Notes: generated from the letters alone by a model not told the origin. 64,000 nucleotides of DNA from Paenibacillus sp. 453mf (GCF_900116105.1 NZ_FPAC01000001.1:62001-126000), one strand, 5' to 3'. Counted from the first letter of the stretch, positions 1 to 9,754 are shown. A program made the numbers and translations.

Positions 1-699
1 CCCTTGACGATTCGCAGCAAGCACTTGACCTTCTGCATCAAGAACGAAGGTGAGACCCTGGTAGCTTCCAAGGATCGAATCAATCAGATTGGTTATCTCT
101 GTTTCCTTAATGAAATACATGACGGTGGCATGAGGATTAAGACTGTTTGGTGTAATCGGAATGAGAAAGGCCAGCTTACGGTCCTGCACTCCTCCGATCT
201 TGGTGACCAAGTCAGCAGGTCTTACAGTAGGATGCTTCACTTCATTCAGATCACGATAGAAGGACTGCTTGTCCCAGCTCGCAAAGCTGAAATTGTCTGC
301 AAATACTTCAAAGTCGGTTAAGCCTTTGCTGGAGTAAATACGTTTATCGTTGTGGAAGTAGAGATGAATTTCATCAATCATGGAGCTGGTCGCCTTGTAC
401 TGATCCAGAGCACGAATCGCTTCCGGGCTGGTGCGTGTATTGTTCACACGATAGGACGAGAGCCGATCATCATAAGAAATCCGTGAAGCTATTTCACTGA
501 GCTCTTTCATACGGCCATCAATCGTTACTTTCGTTTGAGAGAGTTGGGCTAGACGTGAGCTTTCAATTTCAGTACGGAGGGTTGCTACAGCATTTTCATA
601 AATAAACACAGTCATGAGTACGAGAGGGATAAGCAGAATGAACAGATAGGACAGGATGTACTTCAGGAACAGCTTGGATTTGAAATAGTCCATTCTCAA
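1..699 (-). CDS. Membrane sensor protein, N-terminal part (probably AraC-type regulator with Cache-like sensor)
   Basis: Open to the window edge, so only about 230 residues are visible. Starting at the TTG at 699 or the ATG at 693, the protein has a short basic N-terminus, one membrane helix (about residues 9-31, ILSYLFILLIPLVLMTVFI), then an extracytoplasmic helical and Cache-like region. This arrangement is typical of large Paenibacillus AraC regulators with a membrane-anchored sensor half, and also of YesM-type histidine kinases; the catalytic or HTH part lies outside the window, so the choice is inference. AAGGAGG lies about 13 bases before the TTG. It diverges from the GH29/GH125/GH18 operon at 828, which suggests it senses a glycan and controls that operon. 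Confidence 0.7.
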   Translation of the reverse strand, partial: MRMDYFKSKLFLKYILSYLFILLIPLVLMTVFIYENAVATLRTEIESSRLAQLSQTKVTIDGRMKELSEIASRISYDDRLSSYRVNNTRTSPEAIRALDQYKATSSMIDEIHLYFHNDKRIYSSKGLTDFEVFADNFSFASWDKQSFYRDLNEVKHPTVRPADLVTKIGGVQDRKLAFLIPITPNSLNPHATVMYFIKETEITNLIDSILGSYQGLTFVLDAEGQVLAANRQG

Positions 700-827
700 G
701 ATGAAATGCCGCCTCCTTTTCCTATGAATTGGTCATTTCTTATACATGATAGCAATAAACAAAAGATTTGGACATACAAATCTCGTCAAATGCAGATTTT
801 TCTCTAATCTCAGTAGGAGGGTACACG

Positions 828-2219
828 ATGAGTCAAGATCAGACCCAGACAGAAGCTTCACCTGCCGTAGAGCAGGGAGTTCATAATTACAGCAGCGAGG
901 ATAAGTGGGTCAAGCCCGAAGATCCGTTATTGCTGGAACGCTTGGAATGGTTTAAGGATCAGAAGCTCGGACTAATGATGCATTGGGGTCCTTATTCCCA
1001 GATTGGCATCGTAGAGTCCTGGGCGCTTAGTGATGAAGATGCGGTGTGGTCCCGTGCCGATATTGAGTGGGATATTGACGGTGAAGAGATGAAGCGGGAG
1101 TATTTTGAACTGAATAAGACCTTTAACCCCATTCGTTTTGAACCAGAGAAATGGGCAGAGCTTGCCGCAAATAACGGATTTAAATATTTGAACTTTACGA
1201 CGAAGCATCATGACGGGTTCTGTATGTGGAATACCCGTACCACAGAATATCGGATTACCGGAAGAGAATGTCCCTTCTCGAGGCATAGGTATGCAGATAT
1301 TACGAAGCATCTATTCGAGGCATTTCGTGCTCAAGGACTCGGAATCTCGGCTTATTTCTCCAAGGCAGACTGGCATTCTCCCTATTATTGGGCTGAAGGT
1401 ATGGAGAGAGGGATGAAGACATCACGCGGTCCGAGCTATGACCCTAGGGAGTACCCTTGGCTGTGGGAGGAATTCGTACAGTTCACCCATGAGCAGATTA
1501 TGGAGCTGATGACAGACTACGGACGGATCGATGTTCTATGGCTGGATGCCGGGTGGGTTAACGATTATAGGGTCCAGAATATTCGTCTCGGCGAAGTGGT
1601 GGAGAAGGCTCGTCAATTGCAGCCTTGGCTTCTGTCTGCAGATCGAACAGTGGGAGGACCCTACGAGAACCTGATTACCCCGGAGCAGACGATGCCGGAA
1701 CGGGCCCTTCATGTGCCGTGGGAGAGCTGTATTACGATGGGCACCTCGTTTTCTTTTCGCTACGAGGATGACTACAAGACCGTACGGCAGCTCATTCATA
1801 TGCTGATCGAAATCGTCGCAAAAGGAGGCAACCTGGCTCTTAACGTCGGACCTCAGCCAGATGGCCGATTGTCCAGAACAGCCATTGCCCGGATTGAGGG
1901 TATGGGGGCATGGCTGAAGGCTTACGGAGAATCCATATACGGAACACGGATATGTGAACCCTATTCGGCAGGTAACGTCCATTTCACACAAAAGAATGAA
2001 CAGATTTATGCTTTTTATCTCTATGCTGATAAGAAACAGGAAGTGAAGCGCACGATGATGCTTCCGCTGATTCATCACGAGGATATTTCCCGGATTGACC
2101 TAGTCGATGGAGCTGAGGATCTCCATTTCACGAAGACAGGGGAAGGGATTGAAGTTGAAATGCCGGAAGGTGAGCTGACCGGTGTTGCACCGATTGCTCA
2201 TGTGTTCAGAATCTCATAG
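828..2219 (+). CDS. GH29 alpha-L-fucosidase
   Basis: Predicted retaining alpha-L-fucosidase of 463 residues that removes fucose from glycans. Family signs: KLGLMMHWGPYS near the N-terminus, TKHHDGFCMW, and VLWLDAGW, whose Asp (about D240) sits where the GH29 nucleophile is expected. No signal peptide is visible, so it should act in the cytoplasm. The ATG at 828 was chosen because AGGAGG lies 8-9 bases upstream; an in-frame ATG at 768 has no comparable site. First gene of a tightly packed operon reaching to 9646, followed 22 bases later by a second, diverged GH29 gene. Two GH29 enzymes side by side suggest different linkages, for example core and antennary fucose; that is inference. Confidence 0.92.
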   Translation: MSQDQTQTEASPAVEQGVHNYSSEDKWVKPEDPLLLERLEWFKDQKLGLMMHWGPYSQIGIVESWALSDEDAVWSRADIEWDIDGEEMKREYFELNKTFNPIRFEPEKWAELAANNGFKYLNFTTKHHDGFCMWNTRTTEYRITGRECPFSRHRYADITKHLFEAFRAQGLGISAYFSKADWHSPYYWAEGMERGMKTSRGPSYDPREYPWLWEEFVQFTHEQIMELMTDYGRIDVLWLDAGWVNDYRVQNIRLGEVVEKARQLQPWLLSADRTVGGPYENLITPEQTMPERALHVPWESCITMGTSFSFRYEDDYKTVRQLIHMLIEIVAKGGNLALNVGPQPDGRLSRTAIARIEGMGAWLKAYGESIYGTRICEPYSAGNVHFTQKNEQIYAFYLYADKKQEVKRTMMLPLIHHEDISRIDLVDGAEDLHFTKTGEGIEVEMPEGELTGVAPIAHVFRIS

Positions 2220-2241
2220 ATGGAAAGGTGCAGATATCCGT

Positions 2242-3528
2242 ATGCAGAAGTGGTTTGAGGATGCGAAGCTGGGAATCTTTATTCACTATGGAATTTATGC
2301 AGTAGATGGAGTTGCGGAATCATGGTCCTTTTATAACGGACGGATGACTTACGACGAGTACATGAATCAGCTGAACGGATTTACAGCCTCTCAATTTGAT
2401 GCCGAGGCTTGGGCTGACCTCATTGAGCAATCTGGAGCGAAGTATGCGGTGCTCACGACCAAGCATCATGATGGAGTAGCCCTGTGGGACACGCAGTACA
2501 GTGACCTCAATACGGTGAAGAGAACGCCGGCGCGTCGCGACATTGTGCGGGAATATGCTGATGCGATCACGGCTAAAGGATTAAGACTTGGACTTTATTA
2601 TTCGCTGATTGACTGGTCTCACCCTGATTATCCAAGTGTGTATGAAGGAGGCAAGGTTCCTGAGGACGCGGCTTCTGTCAACAATTATTCTTATCCGGCA
2701 AACGGAATTCAGGATGAGGAGAAGTGGACCCGATTTCTTGCATTCAACAATCATCAACTGGAAGAGCTGCTAACCGGATACGGCAAGGTAGACCTGCTGT
2801 GGTTTGACGGGGATTGGGAACGGAGCGCGGAGCAGTGGAATCTGCCTGCATTTAAGCAATACCTGCAATCCCTGCAGCCAGAGGTCATCATTAATTCACG
2901 TCTTGCGGGACATGGAGATTATAAGACTCCTGAGCAAGGGCTGCCGATTACTCGTCCGGAAGGAGCGTGGGAATTCTGTACAACGATCAATTCTTCCTGG
3001 GGTTATGTGCCGACGGATCAGCATTACAAATCACTGCATCAGATTGTCCGTATGTTCTGCGACTGTATCTCGATGGGCGGTAATATGCTGCTCGATATTG
3101 GACCGAGAGAAGACGGTACCATTGACGACAGACAGGAAGCTATTTTACTCGGGCTGGGAAAATGGATCAGAGCTCACGAGGAAGCGGTATATGGAACAAG
3201 AGACGGGATTATGACCCGCTACTACGGGGAAGGGAGTGCTCTCTCTGCCGATCGAAAGTCACTTTACTTATTTGTGCATGGAGACCCGAAGGAGAGCATT
3301 TGTCTCAAGGGACTGTTGAGTAAAATCAAGAAGGCATCTGTACTCCATTCAGGCAAGGAGCTGACACACGAAATTCATGGCGGGGTTCCGTGGTTTCAGA
3401 TTCCAGGTACAACCTGGATTCATCTGACTCATGAGGATACTCATGAGCTGACTACCGTCGTGAAGCTGGAGTTCGATGAAGAAGTCGAAATGTATGGCGG
3501 CTCTGGTGCGGTGGTCACTCACAATTAA
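2242..3528 (+). CDS. GH29 alpha-L-fucosidase, second copy
   Basis: Second GH29 enzyme, 428 residues. It starts almost directly with the catalytic barrel (KLGIFIHYGIYA), followed by TTKHHDGVALWD and LLWFDGDW, whose Asp (about D189) is the expected nucleophile. The ATG at 2242 has GAAAGGTG upstream; an ATG at 2182 in the same frame would overlap the previous gene and has no good binding site. It lacks a signal peptide and the roughly 40-residue N-terminal extension of its neighbour. The two proteins are clearly homologous but too different to be a recent duplication. Translation is probably coupled to the first gene. Confidence 0.92.
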   Translation: MQKWFEDAKLGIFIHYGIYAVDGVAESWSFYNGRMTYDEYMNQLNGFTASQFDAEAWADLIEQSGAKYAVLTTKHHDGVALWDTQYSDLNTVKRTPARRDIVREYADAITAKGLRLGLYYSLIDWSHPDYPSVYEGGKVPEDAASVNNYSYPANGIQDEEKWTRFLAFNNHQLEELLTGYGKVDLLWFDGDWERSAEQWNLPAFKQYLQSLQPEVIINSRLAGHGDYKTPEQGLPITRPEGAWEFCTTINSSWGYVPTDQHYKSLHQIVRMFCDCISMGGNMLLDIGPREDGTIDDRQEAILLGLGKWIRAHEEAVYGTRDGIMTRYYGEGSALSADRKSLYLFVHGDPKESICLKGLLSKIKKASVLHSGKELTHEIHGGVPWFQIPGTTWIHLTHEDTHELTTVVKLEFDEEVEMYGGSGAVVTHN

Positions 3529-3599
3529 TTAGGTTAACGGTGCTGAGGCCAGGTTTAAGACACCTCATTATTCTGTTGAGAAAGGAGCTTTATTCTTTA

Positions 3600-4937
3600 A
3601 TGGATTCTTTTCAACTCCCCAGCATAGACATTCCGAAATTCCCGCTGCCTGAAGCTATTCAGCAGGTATTGGATAAGGCAGAGCAGGCGCTCTCCCATAG
3701 GCCAAAGCTCTCCAAGCTGTTTCGAAACTGTTTCCCGAATACATTGGAGACAACGGTCAAGCTGCTAGATGACGGGACGACGTTTGTTATAACGGGAGAC
3801 ATCCCGGCGTCGTGGCTTCGGGACTCGGTCGAACAGGTCATTCATTATGTACCCTTCGCGAAGGAGGATGCGGATCTTCGAAGAATAATCAGTGGTCTCA
3901 TTAAGAAGCATGTCGAGTATATTCATCTGGACCCTTATGCCAATGCATTTAATGAATCAGCAAGCGATTGGCACTGGAATACAGACGACGTAACCGAGAT
4001 GTCCCCATGGGTGTGGGAACGCAAATTCGAGATTGATTCTCTCTGCTTCCCGATGCGTCTTGCATACCATTATTGGCAAGAAACAGGGGATACAGCAGTG
4101 TATAATGCCGAATTTAAGTCCGCAATGCGAATGATATATGAACTCTTCCGTACCGAGCAGCGTCACGAGGCGCGCTCCCCCTATCGATTTATGCGTCATA
4201 ACGGGATACCGGAAGATACCCTCGTAAATGAGGGGCTCGGCACGCCGGTGAACTATACGGGGATGGTCTGGTCTGGATTCCGCTCAAGCGATGATGCATG
4301 CGATTTTCACTATAACATTCCCGGCAATATGTTTGCGGTTGTGGTGCTCCGCTATATGCAGGAATTTGCAGACCGGATTTACCGGGATGCTAGGTTTGTA
4401 CAGGAGCTTAAACAGCTTGAAGCTGAAATCAGCCGCGGCATTTCTCTCTACGGTATTTACCGGCATCCAGAGTTTGGCCCGATCTATGCCTATGAGACAG
4501 ACGGATACGGGAATTACTGTTTGATGGATGATGCGGGTACACCGGGGCTCTTATCTATCCCTTATCTTGGATATTGTACAGCAGACGATCCGGTATATCA
4601 GAATACACGGCGATTCGCCCTCTCCAAGGACAATCCGTTCTACTATGAAGGCAGCTGTGCCCGGGGAATTGGAAGCCCGCATACACCAGACCAATTTATT
4701 TGGCATATGGCGCTGTCTATGCAGGGGATAACCGCTCAATCTGCTGAAGAGAAGCTGACCCTTATTCAAATGCTTGAAGCAACGGACGCGGATACCGGCT
4801 ATATGCACGAAGGCTTTCACGCCGATGATCCGCACAATTATACGAGATCCTGGTTCGCCTGGTCGAACAGCCTGTTCTCGCAATTCATCTATCAGGCTTG
4901 GCAGGATGGAATTCTGGATGAGGAGGGGACATCATGA
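3600..4937 (+). CDS. GH125 exo-alpha-mannosidase
   Basis: Metal-independent exo-alpha-1,6-mannosidase family, 445 residues, predicted to trim the alpha-1,6 arm of N-glycans. Visible family blocks are GDIPASWLRDS, NAFNESASDWHW, GMVWSGFRSSDDACD, NIPGNMFA and TGYMHEGFH. The Asp at about 231 and Glu at about 404 are both displaced by the same 11 residues from the catalytic Asp220/Glu393 I recall for the Streptococcus pneumoniae enzyme, which supports the assignment. The ATG at 3600 follows AAAGGAG by about 12 bases. No signal peptide. Its stop codon overlaps the next start (ATGA), so it is translationally coupled to the CBM9-like gene. Confidence 0.92.
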   Translation: MDSFQLPSIDIPKFPLPEAIQQVLDKAEQALSHRPKLSKLFRNCFPNTLETTVKLLDDGTTFVITGDIPASWLRDSVEQVIHYVPFAKEDADLRRIISGLIKKHVEYIHLDPYANAFNESASDWHWNTDDVTEMSPWVWERKFEIDSLCFPMRLAYHYWQETGDTAVYNAEFKSAMRMIYELFRTEQRHEARSPYRFMRHNGIPEDTLVNEGLGTPVNYTGMVWSGFRSSDDACDFHYNIPGNMFAVVVLRYMQEFADRIYRDARFVQELKQLEAEISRGISLYGIYRHPEFGPIYAYETDGYGNYCLMDDAGTPGLLSIPYLGYCTADDPVYQNTRRFALSKDNPFYYEGSCARGIGSPHTPDQFIWHMALSMQGITAQSAEEKLTLIQMLEATDADTGYMHEGFHADDPHNYTRSWFAWSNSLFSQFIYQAWQDGILDEEGTS

Positions 4938-5959
4938 TGCTGAGCGGGGTGCCTGTCCCTCAGATCGAAGAGTATGAACCGAAGCATTATATTTGCCGGC
5001 GCGCAAATGGTGAGGCTGTACTTGACGGAAGACTCGACAAGCCATTCTGGAACAAGGCAGCATGGACCGATAAGTTTGTCGATATTGAAGGCGATATCCG
5101 TCCCCGGCCCGGTCAAGATACACGAGTGAAGATGCTGTGGGATGATGACTATTTTTATGTAGGGGCTGAGCTGTGGGAGAATCGTATTTGGGCTACGCTG
5201 ACAGAACGTGACTCGGTCATTTTTTATGATAATGACTTTGAAATTTTTATTGATCCGGACGGAGACAGTCACGGGTACTACGAATTTGAGATCAATGCGC
5301 TGAATACGGTGTGGGATTTACTCCTCATCAAGCCTTACCGGGACGGCGGCCCTCCGCTGGACAGCTGGGATATGAAGGGACTGAGGACAGCGGTGCATAT
5401 AGACGGCGAGCTCAACAATCCAGAGGCAGCGAACCGCAAATGGTCTGTTGAAGCAGCTATACCTTGGACCAGTCTGAAGGAATGTGCGAAAGAACACCGC
5501 GCTCCGCTTCCGGGTGAGTACTGGAGAGTGAATTTCTCAAGGGTGGAGTGGCAGACAGAGGTGGTAGGTGGGATTTATAGCAAAGTGATTAATCCTGATA
5601 CGGGTAAGCCTTACCCCGAGGATAACTGGGTCTGGTCTCCGATGGGCCTGATCAACATGCATTATCCTGAGCTGTGGGGATATGTCGTATTCGCAGATGA
5701 TGAAGGTCCGGGTCAATTCCGTATTTCTCAGGATGAACGAATAAAGTGGGAGCTTAGAAAACTGTACTACCTGCAGCGTAATTTCGCAGAACACAATGGA
5801 AGCTATACGGAGGACTTGACACGACTCGGCTGGTCTTCGGACCTGGAACTCGATCCCGAGGTTTATACAGCGAAGCATTTATTTCAAATTACTGCTGAAG
5901 CAGCAGACGGAAGCGGCACGTGGATCATCCGTGAGGATGGAAAACTGTGGAAGGAGTGA
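4934..5959 (+). CDS. CBM9-like carbohydrate-binding protein
   Basis: 341 residues with the beta-sandwich signature of family 9-like carbohydrate-binding proteins: DGRLDKPFW, VKMLWDDDYFYVGAEL, DNDFEIFIDPDGDSHGYYE and a conserved WRVNFSRVEW. Such proteins usually recognise sugars; as a free-standing protein without a signal peptide its role is unclear, possibly presenting or holding a glycan for the neighbouring hydrolases. The start ATG overlaps the previous stop by 4 bases, and AGGAGGGG lies just upstream (4921-4928). No catalytic signature was recognised. Confidence 0.82.
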   Translation: MMLSGVPVPQIEEYEPKHYICRRANGEAVLDGRLDKPFWNKAAWTDKFVDIEGDIRPRPGQDTRVKMLWDDDYFYVGAELWENRIWATLTERDSVIFYDNDFEIFIDPDGDSHGYYEFEINALNTVWDLLLIKPYRDGGPPLDSWDMKGLRTAVHIDGELNNPEAANRKWSVEAAIPWTSLKECAKEHRAPLPGEYWRVNFSRVEWQTEVVGGIYSKVINPDTGKPYPEDNWVWSPMGLINMHYPELWGYVVFADDEGPGQFRISQDERIKWELRKLYYLQRNFAEHNGSYTEDLTRLGWSSDLELDPEVYTAKHLFQITAEAADGSGTWIIREDGKLWKE

Positions 5960-5966
5960 AATAGAT

Positions 5967-8612
5967 ATGAGTACACAAACCTCGGTGTTTTCACTAACCC
6001 GTGAAAGAATGAATGATATTGAGAATCAGCTTCGTATTAAGCAGCAGCTTGTCAGAGCCAGAGCAGATGAGATATTTGCTGTTTTTCAGGAGACGATGAC
6101 CTTAGAAGAGGAATGGGCGCTGAAGTATGTGTATGCCTACAGCCCGCTGCAGGATCTGGCGGATGTTCCAAGCTCGGTGTTTTTAAGCCATGTGCGGTCC
6201 GCATTACGAATCCGGCAGGAAGTTCCGTGGGGTAAGCAGGTCCCGGATGAACTATTTCTGCATTTTGTGCTGCCGGCGAGGGTGAATACCGAGAATATCG
6301 AGGATTGCAGGGATATTTTCTATGCAGAGCTTGCTGACCGTACCCGCTCATTATCCATGGCAGACGCCATTCTGGAAACCAATTACTGGTGCTATGAGAA
6401 GGCAACTTATATCGGCAGTGATCTGAGAACCGCTTCACCGCTAACTATGATTCGAAGTGCCCGGGGGAGATGCGGTGAAGAATCTACGCTGGCAGTTACA
6501 GCACTGCGCAGTATCGGCATTCCTGCTCGTCAGGTATATACACCTCGATGGGCCCATTGCGATGATAATCATGCCTGGGTGGAAGCTTGGGCTGATGGTA
6601 CCTGGTATTATATTGGTGCATGCGAACCGGAAGCACGCCTTAATCAAGGATGGTTTACACCGCCGGCACGACGCTCGATGCTGATGAACACAAGGGTGCT
6701 CGGCAGCTATCACGGTTCAGAGGACATTACGATAGCGAAGCAATGGTACACCGAGTTGAATCTCCTTACGAACTATGCTCCTGCGAAGGAGCTTACGGTT
6801 TCAGTCAAGGACCAGGACGGAATGCCGGTACAGGGAGCGATAGTACGTTTCGAATTATATAACATGGCGGAGTTCTATCCGATTGCAGAGCTTACGGCAG
6901 ATGAGAGAGGAGAAGCCTTCTTTAAGACAGGCTATGGGGACCTGCTGATTCGTGCTGTATTCCAGGATCACTGGCAGGAGCGCAAAGTAAGAGTGGCCGA
7001 GATGGACAAAGTGGAGCTGATTCTGAATCTTTCCTCTCCACAGGTTCAAGAGAGCGGCGTTGTTGATCTTGATATGGTACCTCCTCCTGAGCTGGCAGGC
7101 GAGGTGCTTCCAGAGCTGACGGAACAGGCGGAATCCATGCATCAGGAGCGAATGAAGGAAGGGGCCGCTATTCGTGCAGCGTTTGAAGGCACTTTTGTCA
7201 CTCAGTCTGAGAGCAGGCTTCTCTCTGAGGAGCTGGGTCTACCGGAGGGAAGAGTATGGGATGTCCTGCAGAAGGCACGCGGCAATGGTCATGAAATTGC
7301 AGAATTTCTCAAGGAAAGCGCTCCTGAGCATGGAGAATGGCCCCTCATTCTGCTGGAATCGCTCAACAGCAAGGATTTGATTGATACTTTCCGTCCTGTG
7401 CTGCACGAGCATCTGAGAAGTGCTCTTCCTCTTCGAGGTATGCTGCCTGACACCTTGTTCATTCCTTATGTCCTCTGTCCGCGGGTATCTTATGAGATGC
7501 TTGGTCTATACAGAGAGCAGTTCCAGGCTGCCTATAACCTGGAAGAGCAAGCCTCCTTCATAAAACGACCTGAGCTTCTGGCCGAACAGCTGAAAGAACA
7601 GTATATGTGCTCTGAAGATCTGCCGAATCTGAAAGGAAAAGGCACTGTCGCTGGAACTTACCGCTTGATGGCCGGAGATGAGGACTCCCTCGCTGTCCTG
7701 TTTGTTGCCCTATGCCGCAGCTTCGGAATTCCATCTCGTCTGCATCCGAATGAGCACAAACCACAGTATTGGCAAAAAGGGAGCTGGATCTATGCGGATC
7801 TAGGCAGTAATGATGAGGTGAGCGAGCGAATCGGATACCTGCATCTTGACTTGGGAGAGTCAGCAGAAGGTATACCGAGTGCTGCTTATTATGAGGATAT
7901 TTCCATCGCCCGGCTTGTCCATGGGAAATATGTGACCCTGCACTTTCCGTTTGGATCGAAAGACTGGTTTGCAGAACCATTGGAGGTCGAATCGGGCTTC
8001 TACCGTATGGTTACGGGCGTACGTCTCAAAGACGGTACGGTGAGGGCAAGGTTTACTTACTTTGAGGTGGAGGAAGGCAAAGAAACCGAAGTGACAATCA
8101 CCTTGCGCAGCAGCGAGGAAGAGATTCCCGTTATGGGGACAGTGAACGACAATTTAGCACTGGATCGGCAGTATGGCACCGCACCCGGTATGAACGATAA
8201 GCGACCTGGTACTGCCTGCGGCATTATTGCTGCCTGGATAGAACCAGAGAGAGAACCGACCATGCACTTATTTAAAGAGCTTGCTGACCTTAAGGAGGAA
8301 CTGGCGGAGCGGAATGTTCCAATCTTATTGATTACAGGCTCTACAGGGAAGCAAATGACCTTGCGAGATGAACAGCTGGAGCAGCTTCCAAGGCAGGTTC
8401 ATATAGCCGAGGGTGATCCTTCCTCATTGCCTGAGCTGTTTCGGAGTTCTTCCGCCCTAGAGTCTGGGTATCCTCATCTGGTCGTACTGGATGAAGCGAA
8501 TCAGATTCGATACGCGTCGTCCGGTTACCGCATCGGAGCTGTAAGGGAAGCCATTCAGGTCAGTTCCCGGCTGAACCGACAGCTTCGCGAAGTGAAGCAG
8601 ACTGGAGGATAA
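5967..8612 (+). CDS. Large protein with an active and a degenerate transglutaminase-like domain plus a thioredoxin-fold tail
   Basis: 881 residues, no signal peptide. A first transglutaminase-like core has RGRCGEEST (Cys about 169), DDNHAWVEAW (His about 202) and WYYIGACEPE, which together resemble the Cys-His-acid triad of the transglutaminase/peptide:N-glycanase superfamily. A middle beta-sandwich follows (about 270-350). A second copy of the core (about 535-630) keeps the fold signature SLAVLFVALCRSFGIPSR, but the catalytic Cys is replaced (MAGDEDS) and the His motif is missing. The C-terminal ~120 residues look like a thioredoxin-type fold without CXXC. Start ATG at 5967 follows GGAGTG. 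Context among deglycosylating enzymes suggests cleavage of a glycan-asparagine bond, but this is inference; an ordinary amidase or protease role is possible. Confidence 0.75.
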   Translation: MSTQTSVFSLTRERMNDIENQLRIKQQLVRARADEIFAVFQETMTLEEEWALKYVYAYSPLQDLADVPSSVFLSHVRSALRIRQEVPWGKQVPDELFLHFVLPARVNTENIEDCRDIFYAELADRTRSLSMADAILETNYWCYEKATYIGSDLRTASPLTMIRSARGRCGEESTLAVTALRSIGIPARQVYTPRWAHCDDNHAWVEAWADGTWYYIGACEPEARLNQGWFTPPARRSMLMNTRVLGSYHGSEDITIAKQWYTELNLLTNYAPAKELTVSVKDQDGMPVQGAIVRFELYNMAEFYPIAELTADERGEAFFKTGYGDLLIRAVFQDHWQERKVRVAEMDKVELILNLSSPQVQESGVVDLDMVPPPELAGEVLPELTEQAESMHQERMKEGAAIRAAFEGTFVTQSESRLLSEELGLPEGRVWDVLQKARGNGHEIAEFLKESAPEHGEWPLILLESLNSKDLIDTFRPVLHEHLRSALPLRGMLPDTLFIPYVLCPRVSYEMLGLYREQFQAAYNLEEQASFIKRPELLAEQLKEQYMCSEDLPNLKGKGTVAGTYRLMAGDEDSLAVLFVALCRSFGIPSRLHPNEHKPQYWQKGSWIYADLGSNDEVSERIGYLHLDLGESAEGIPSAAYYEDISIARLVHGKYVTLHFPFGSKDWFAEPLEVESGFYRMVTGVRLKDGTVRARFTYFEVEEGKETEVTITLRSSEEEIPVMGTVNDNLALDRQYGTAPGMNDKRPGTACGIIAAWIEPEREPTMHLFKELADLKEELAERNVPILLITGSTGKQMTLRDEQLEQLPRQVHIAEGDPSSLPELFRSSSALESGYPHLVVLDEANQIRYASSGYRIGAVREAIQVSSRLNRQLREVKQTGG

Positions 8613-8617
8613 GACGA

Positions 8618-9646
8618 ATGAGCAAAAAATGGATTATTGGATATGTTAGTCACCGTGGACTGAACGAAGTCACAGAAGTAGATCTGGACCGGATGACGCA
8701 CATCAATATCGCTTTTGGCATCATTCAGGACGGAGTTATTCAGACCAGTCACCTGCATAATATGGAGCAGATTTCTGTTATTAAGGAGAAGCATCCCGAG
8801 CTCAAGATCATTCTGTCCGTAGGTGGCTGGAGCTGCGGCGGCTTCTCTGAAGCAGCAGCAACCGAGGAAGGGAGGCTGAAGCTGGCAGCATCAGCTGCCC
8901 GCACTGTACAGACCTATTCGTTAGACGGCATAGATCTGGACTGGGAATACCCATGCTATGGTCAGGCAGGCATTGCTGCATCTCCCGCGGACAAGCAGAA
9001 CTTCACACGGCTGCTGAAATTGATCAGGGAAGAGCTGGATCAGCTGGGTGAACAAGATAGCAGACATTACATGCTGACCATTGCTGCCGGAGCCGATCAA
9101 TATTATATTGACGGTACGGAGATGGGTCAAATTGAGCCCTATATTGATTATGTGCAGCTGATGACTTATGACATGCGGGGAGGCTTCCAAGTGCTCACCG
9201 GGCATCACACCAATCTCTATACTGCGACAGGGGATTTGAATCGTATCAGCACGGACGCTTCGGTGAATATGTTTCACGACGCAGGGGTTCCCAGGGATAA
9301 AATAGTTATTGGAGCCGCGTTCTATTCCCGGAAGTGGACAGGCGTGCCGGGGCGGAACAATGGTCTGCACCAGATGGCAGCGACGACAGGAGGATTTGGC
9401 CCGGATTATACGGAGTTGTCAGCAGATTATATCAATAATAATGGATACACGAGATATTGGGATGACGAGGCGAAGTCGCCATATTTGTTTAACGGCAATA
9501 CGTTTATCTCTTACGATGATCCGGAATCCATCACAGCAAAATGTGAGTATGTCATAGGGCAGGGGCTTGCGGGCATCATGTTTTGGGAGTATAAATGCGA
9601 TGCTTCCCATACACTCCTTGAGACGATGAACGAAGTGCTTAAGTAG
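8618..9646 (+). CDS. GH18 glycoside hydrolase (chitinase/endo-beta-N-acetylglucosaminidase type)
   Basis: 342-residue GH18 barrel. It carries the SVGGWS strand and the catalytic DGIDLDWEYP motif (acid Glu about 110), then LMTYDMRGG, IGAAFYSRKW and GIMFWEYKCD. GH18 covers chitinases and endo-beta-N-acetylglucosaminidases that cut the chitobiose core of N-glycans. The neighbours (fucosidases, alpha-mannosidase) favour the second role, but the sequence alone does not decide. No signal peptide or cell-wall module, so cytoplasmic. Starts 5 bases after the previous stop, with GGAGG embedded in the end of that gene. Last gene of the operon, followed by a terminator. Confidence 0.88.
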   Translation: MSKKWIIGYVSHRGLNEVTEVDLDRMTHINIAFGIIQDGVIQTSHLHNMEQISVIKEKHPELKIILSVGGWSCGGFSEAAATEEGRLKLAASAARTVQTYSLDGIDLDWEYPCYGQAGIAASPADKQNFTRLLKLIREELDQLGEQDSRHYMLTIAAGADQYYIDGTEMGQIEPYIDYVQLMTYDMRGGFQVLTGHHTNLYTATGDLNRISTDASVNMFHDAGVPRDKIVIGAAFYSRKWTGVPGRNNGLHQMAATTGGFGPDYTELSADYINNNGYTRYWDDEAKSPYLFNGNTFISYDDPESITAKCEYVIGQGLAGIMFWEYKCDASHTLLETMNEVLK

Positions 9647-9682
9647 TAGAAATTAAGTTTTAAAAAGTATGATCTTAAATCA

Positions 9683-9754
9683 AAAACAACCGTTCCTAAA
9701 GCAAATGGAAGGCCTATCCATGCTATCCTGCTTGTCGGGAACGGTTGTTTTTTG
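9683..9754 (+). terminator. Terminator of the glycan operon
   Basis: AAAACAACCGTTCC pairs with GGGAACGGTTGTTTT, and a T-rich run follows. The loop is long (about 40 bases). It ends the 828-9646 operon. Confidence 0.75.
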
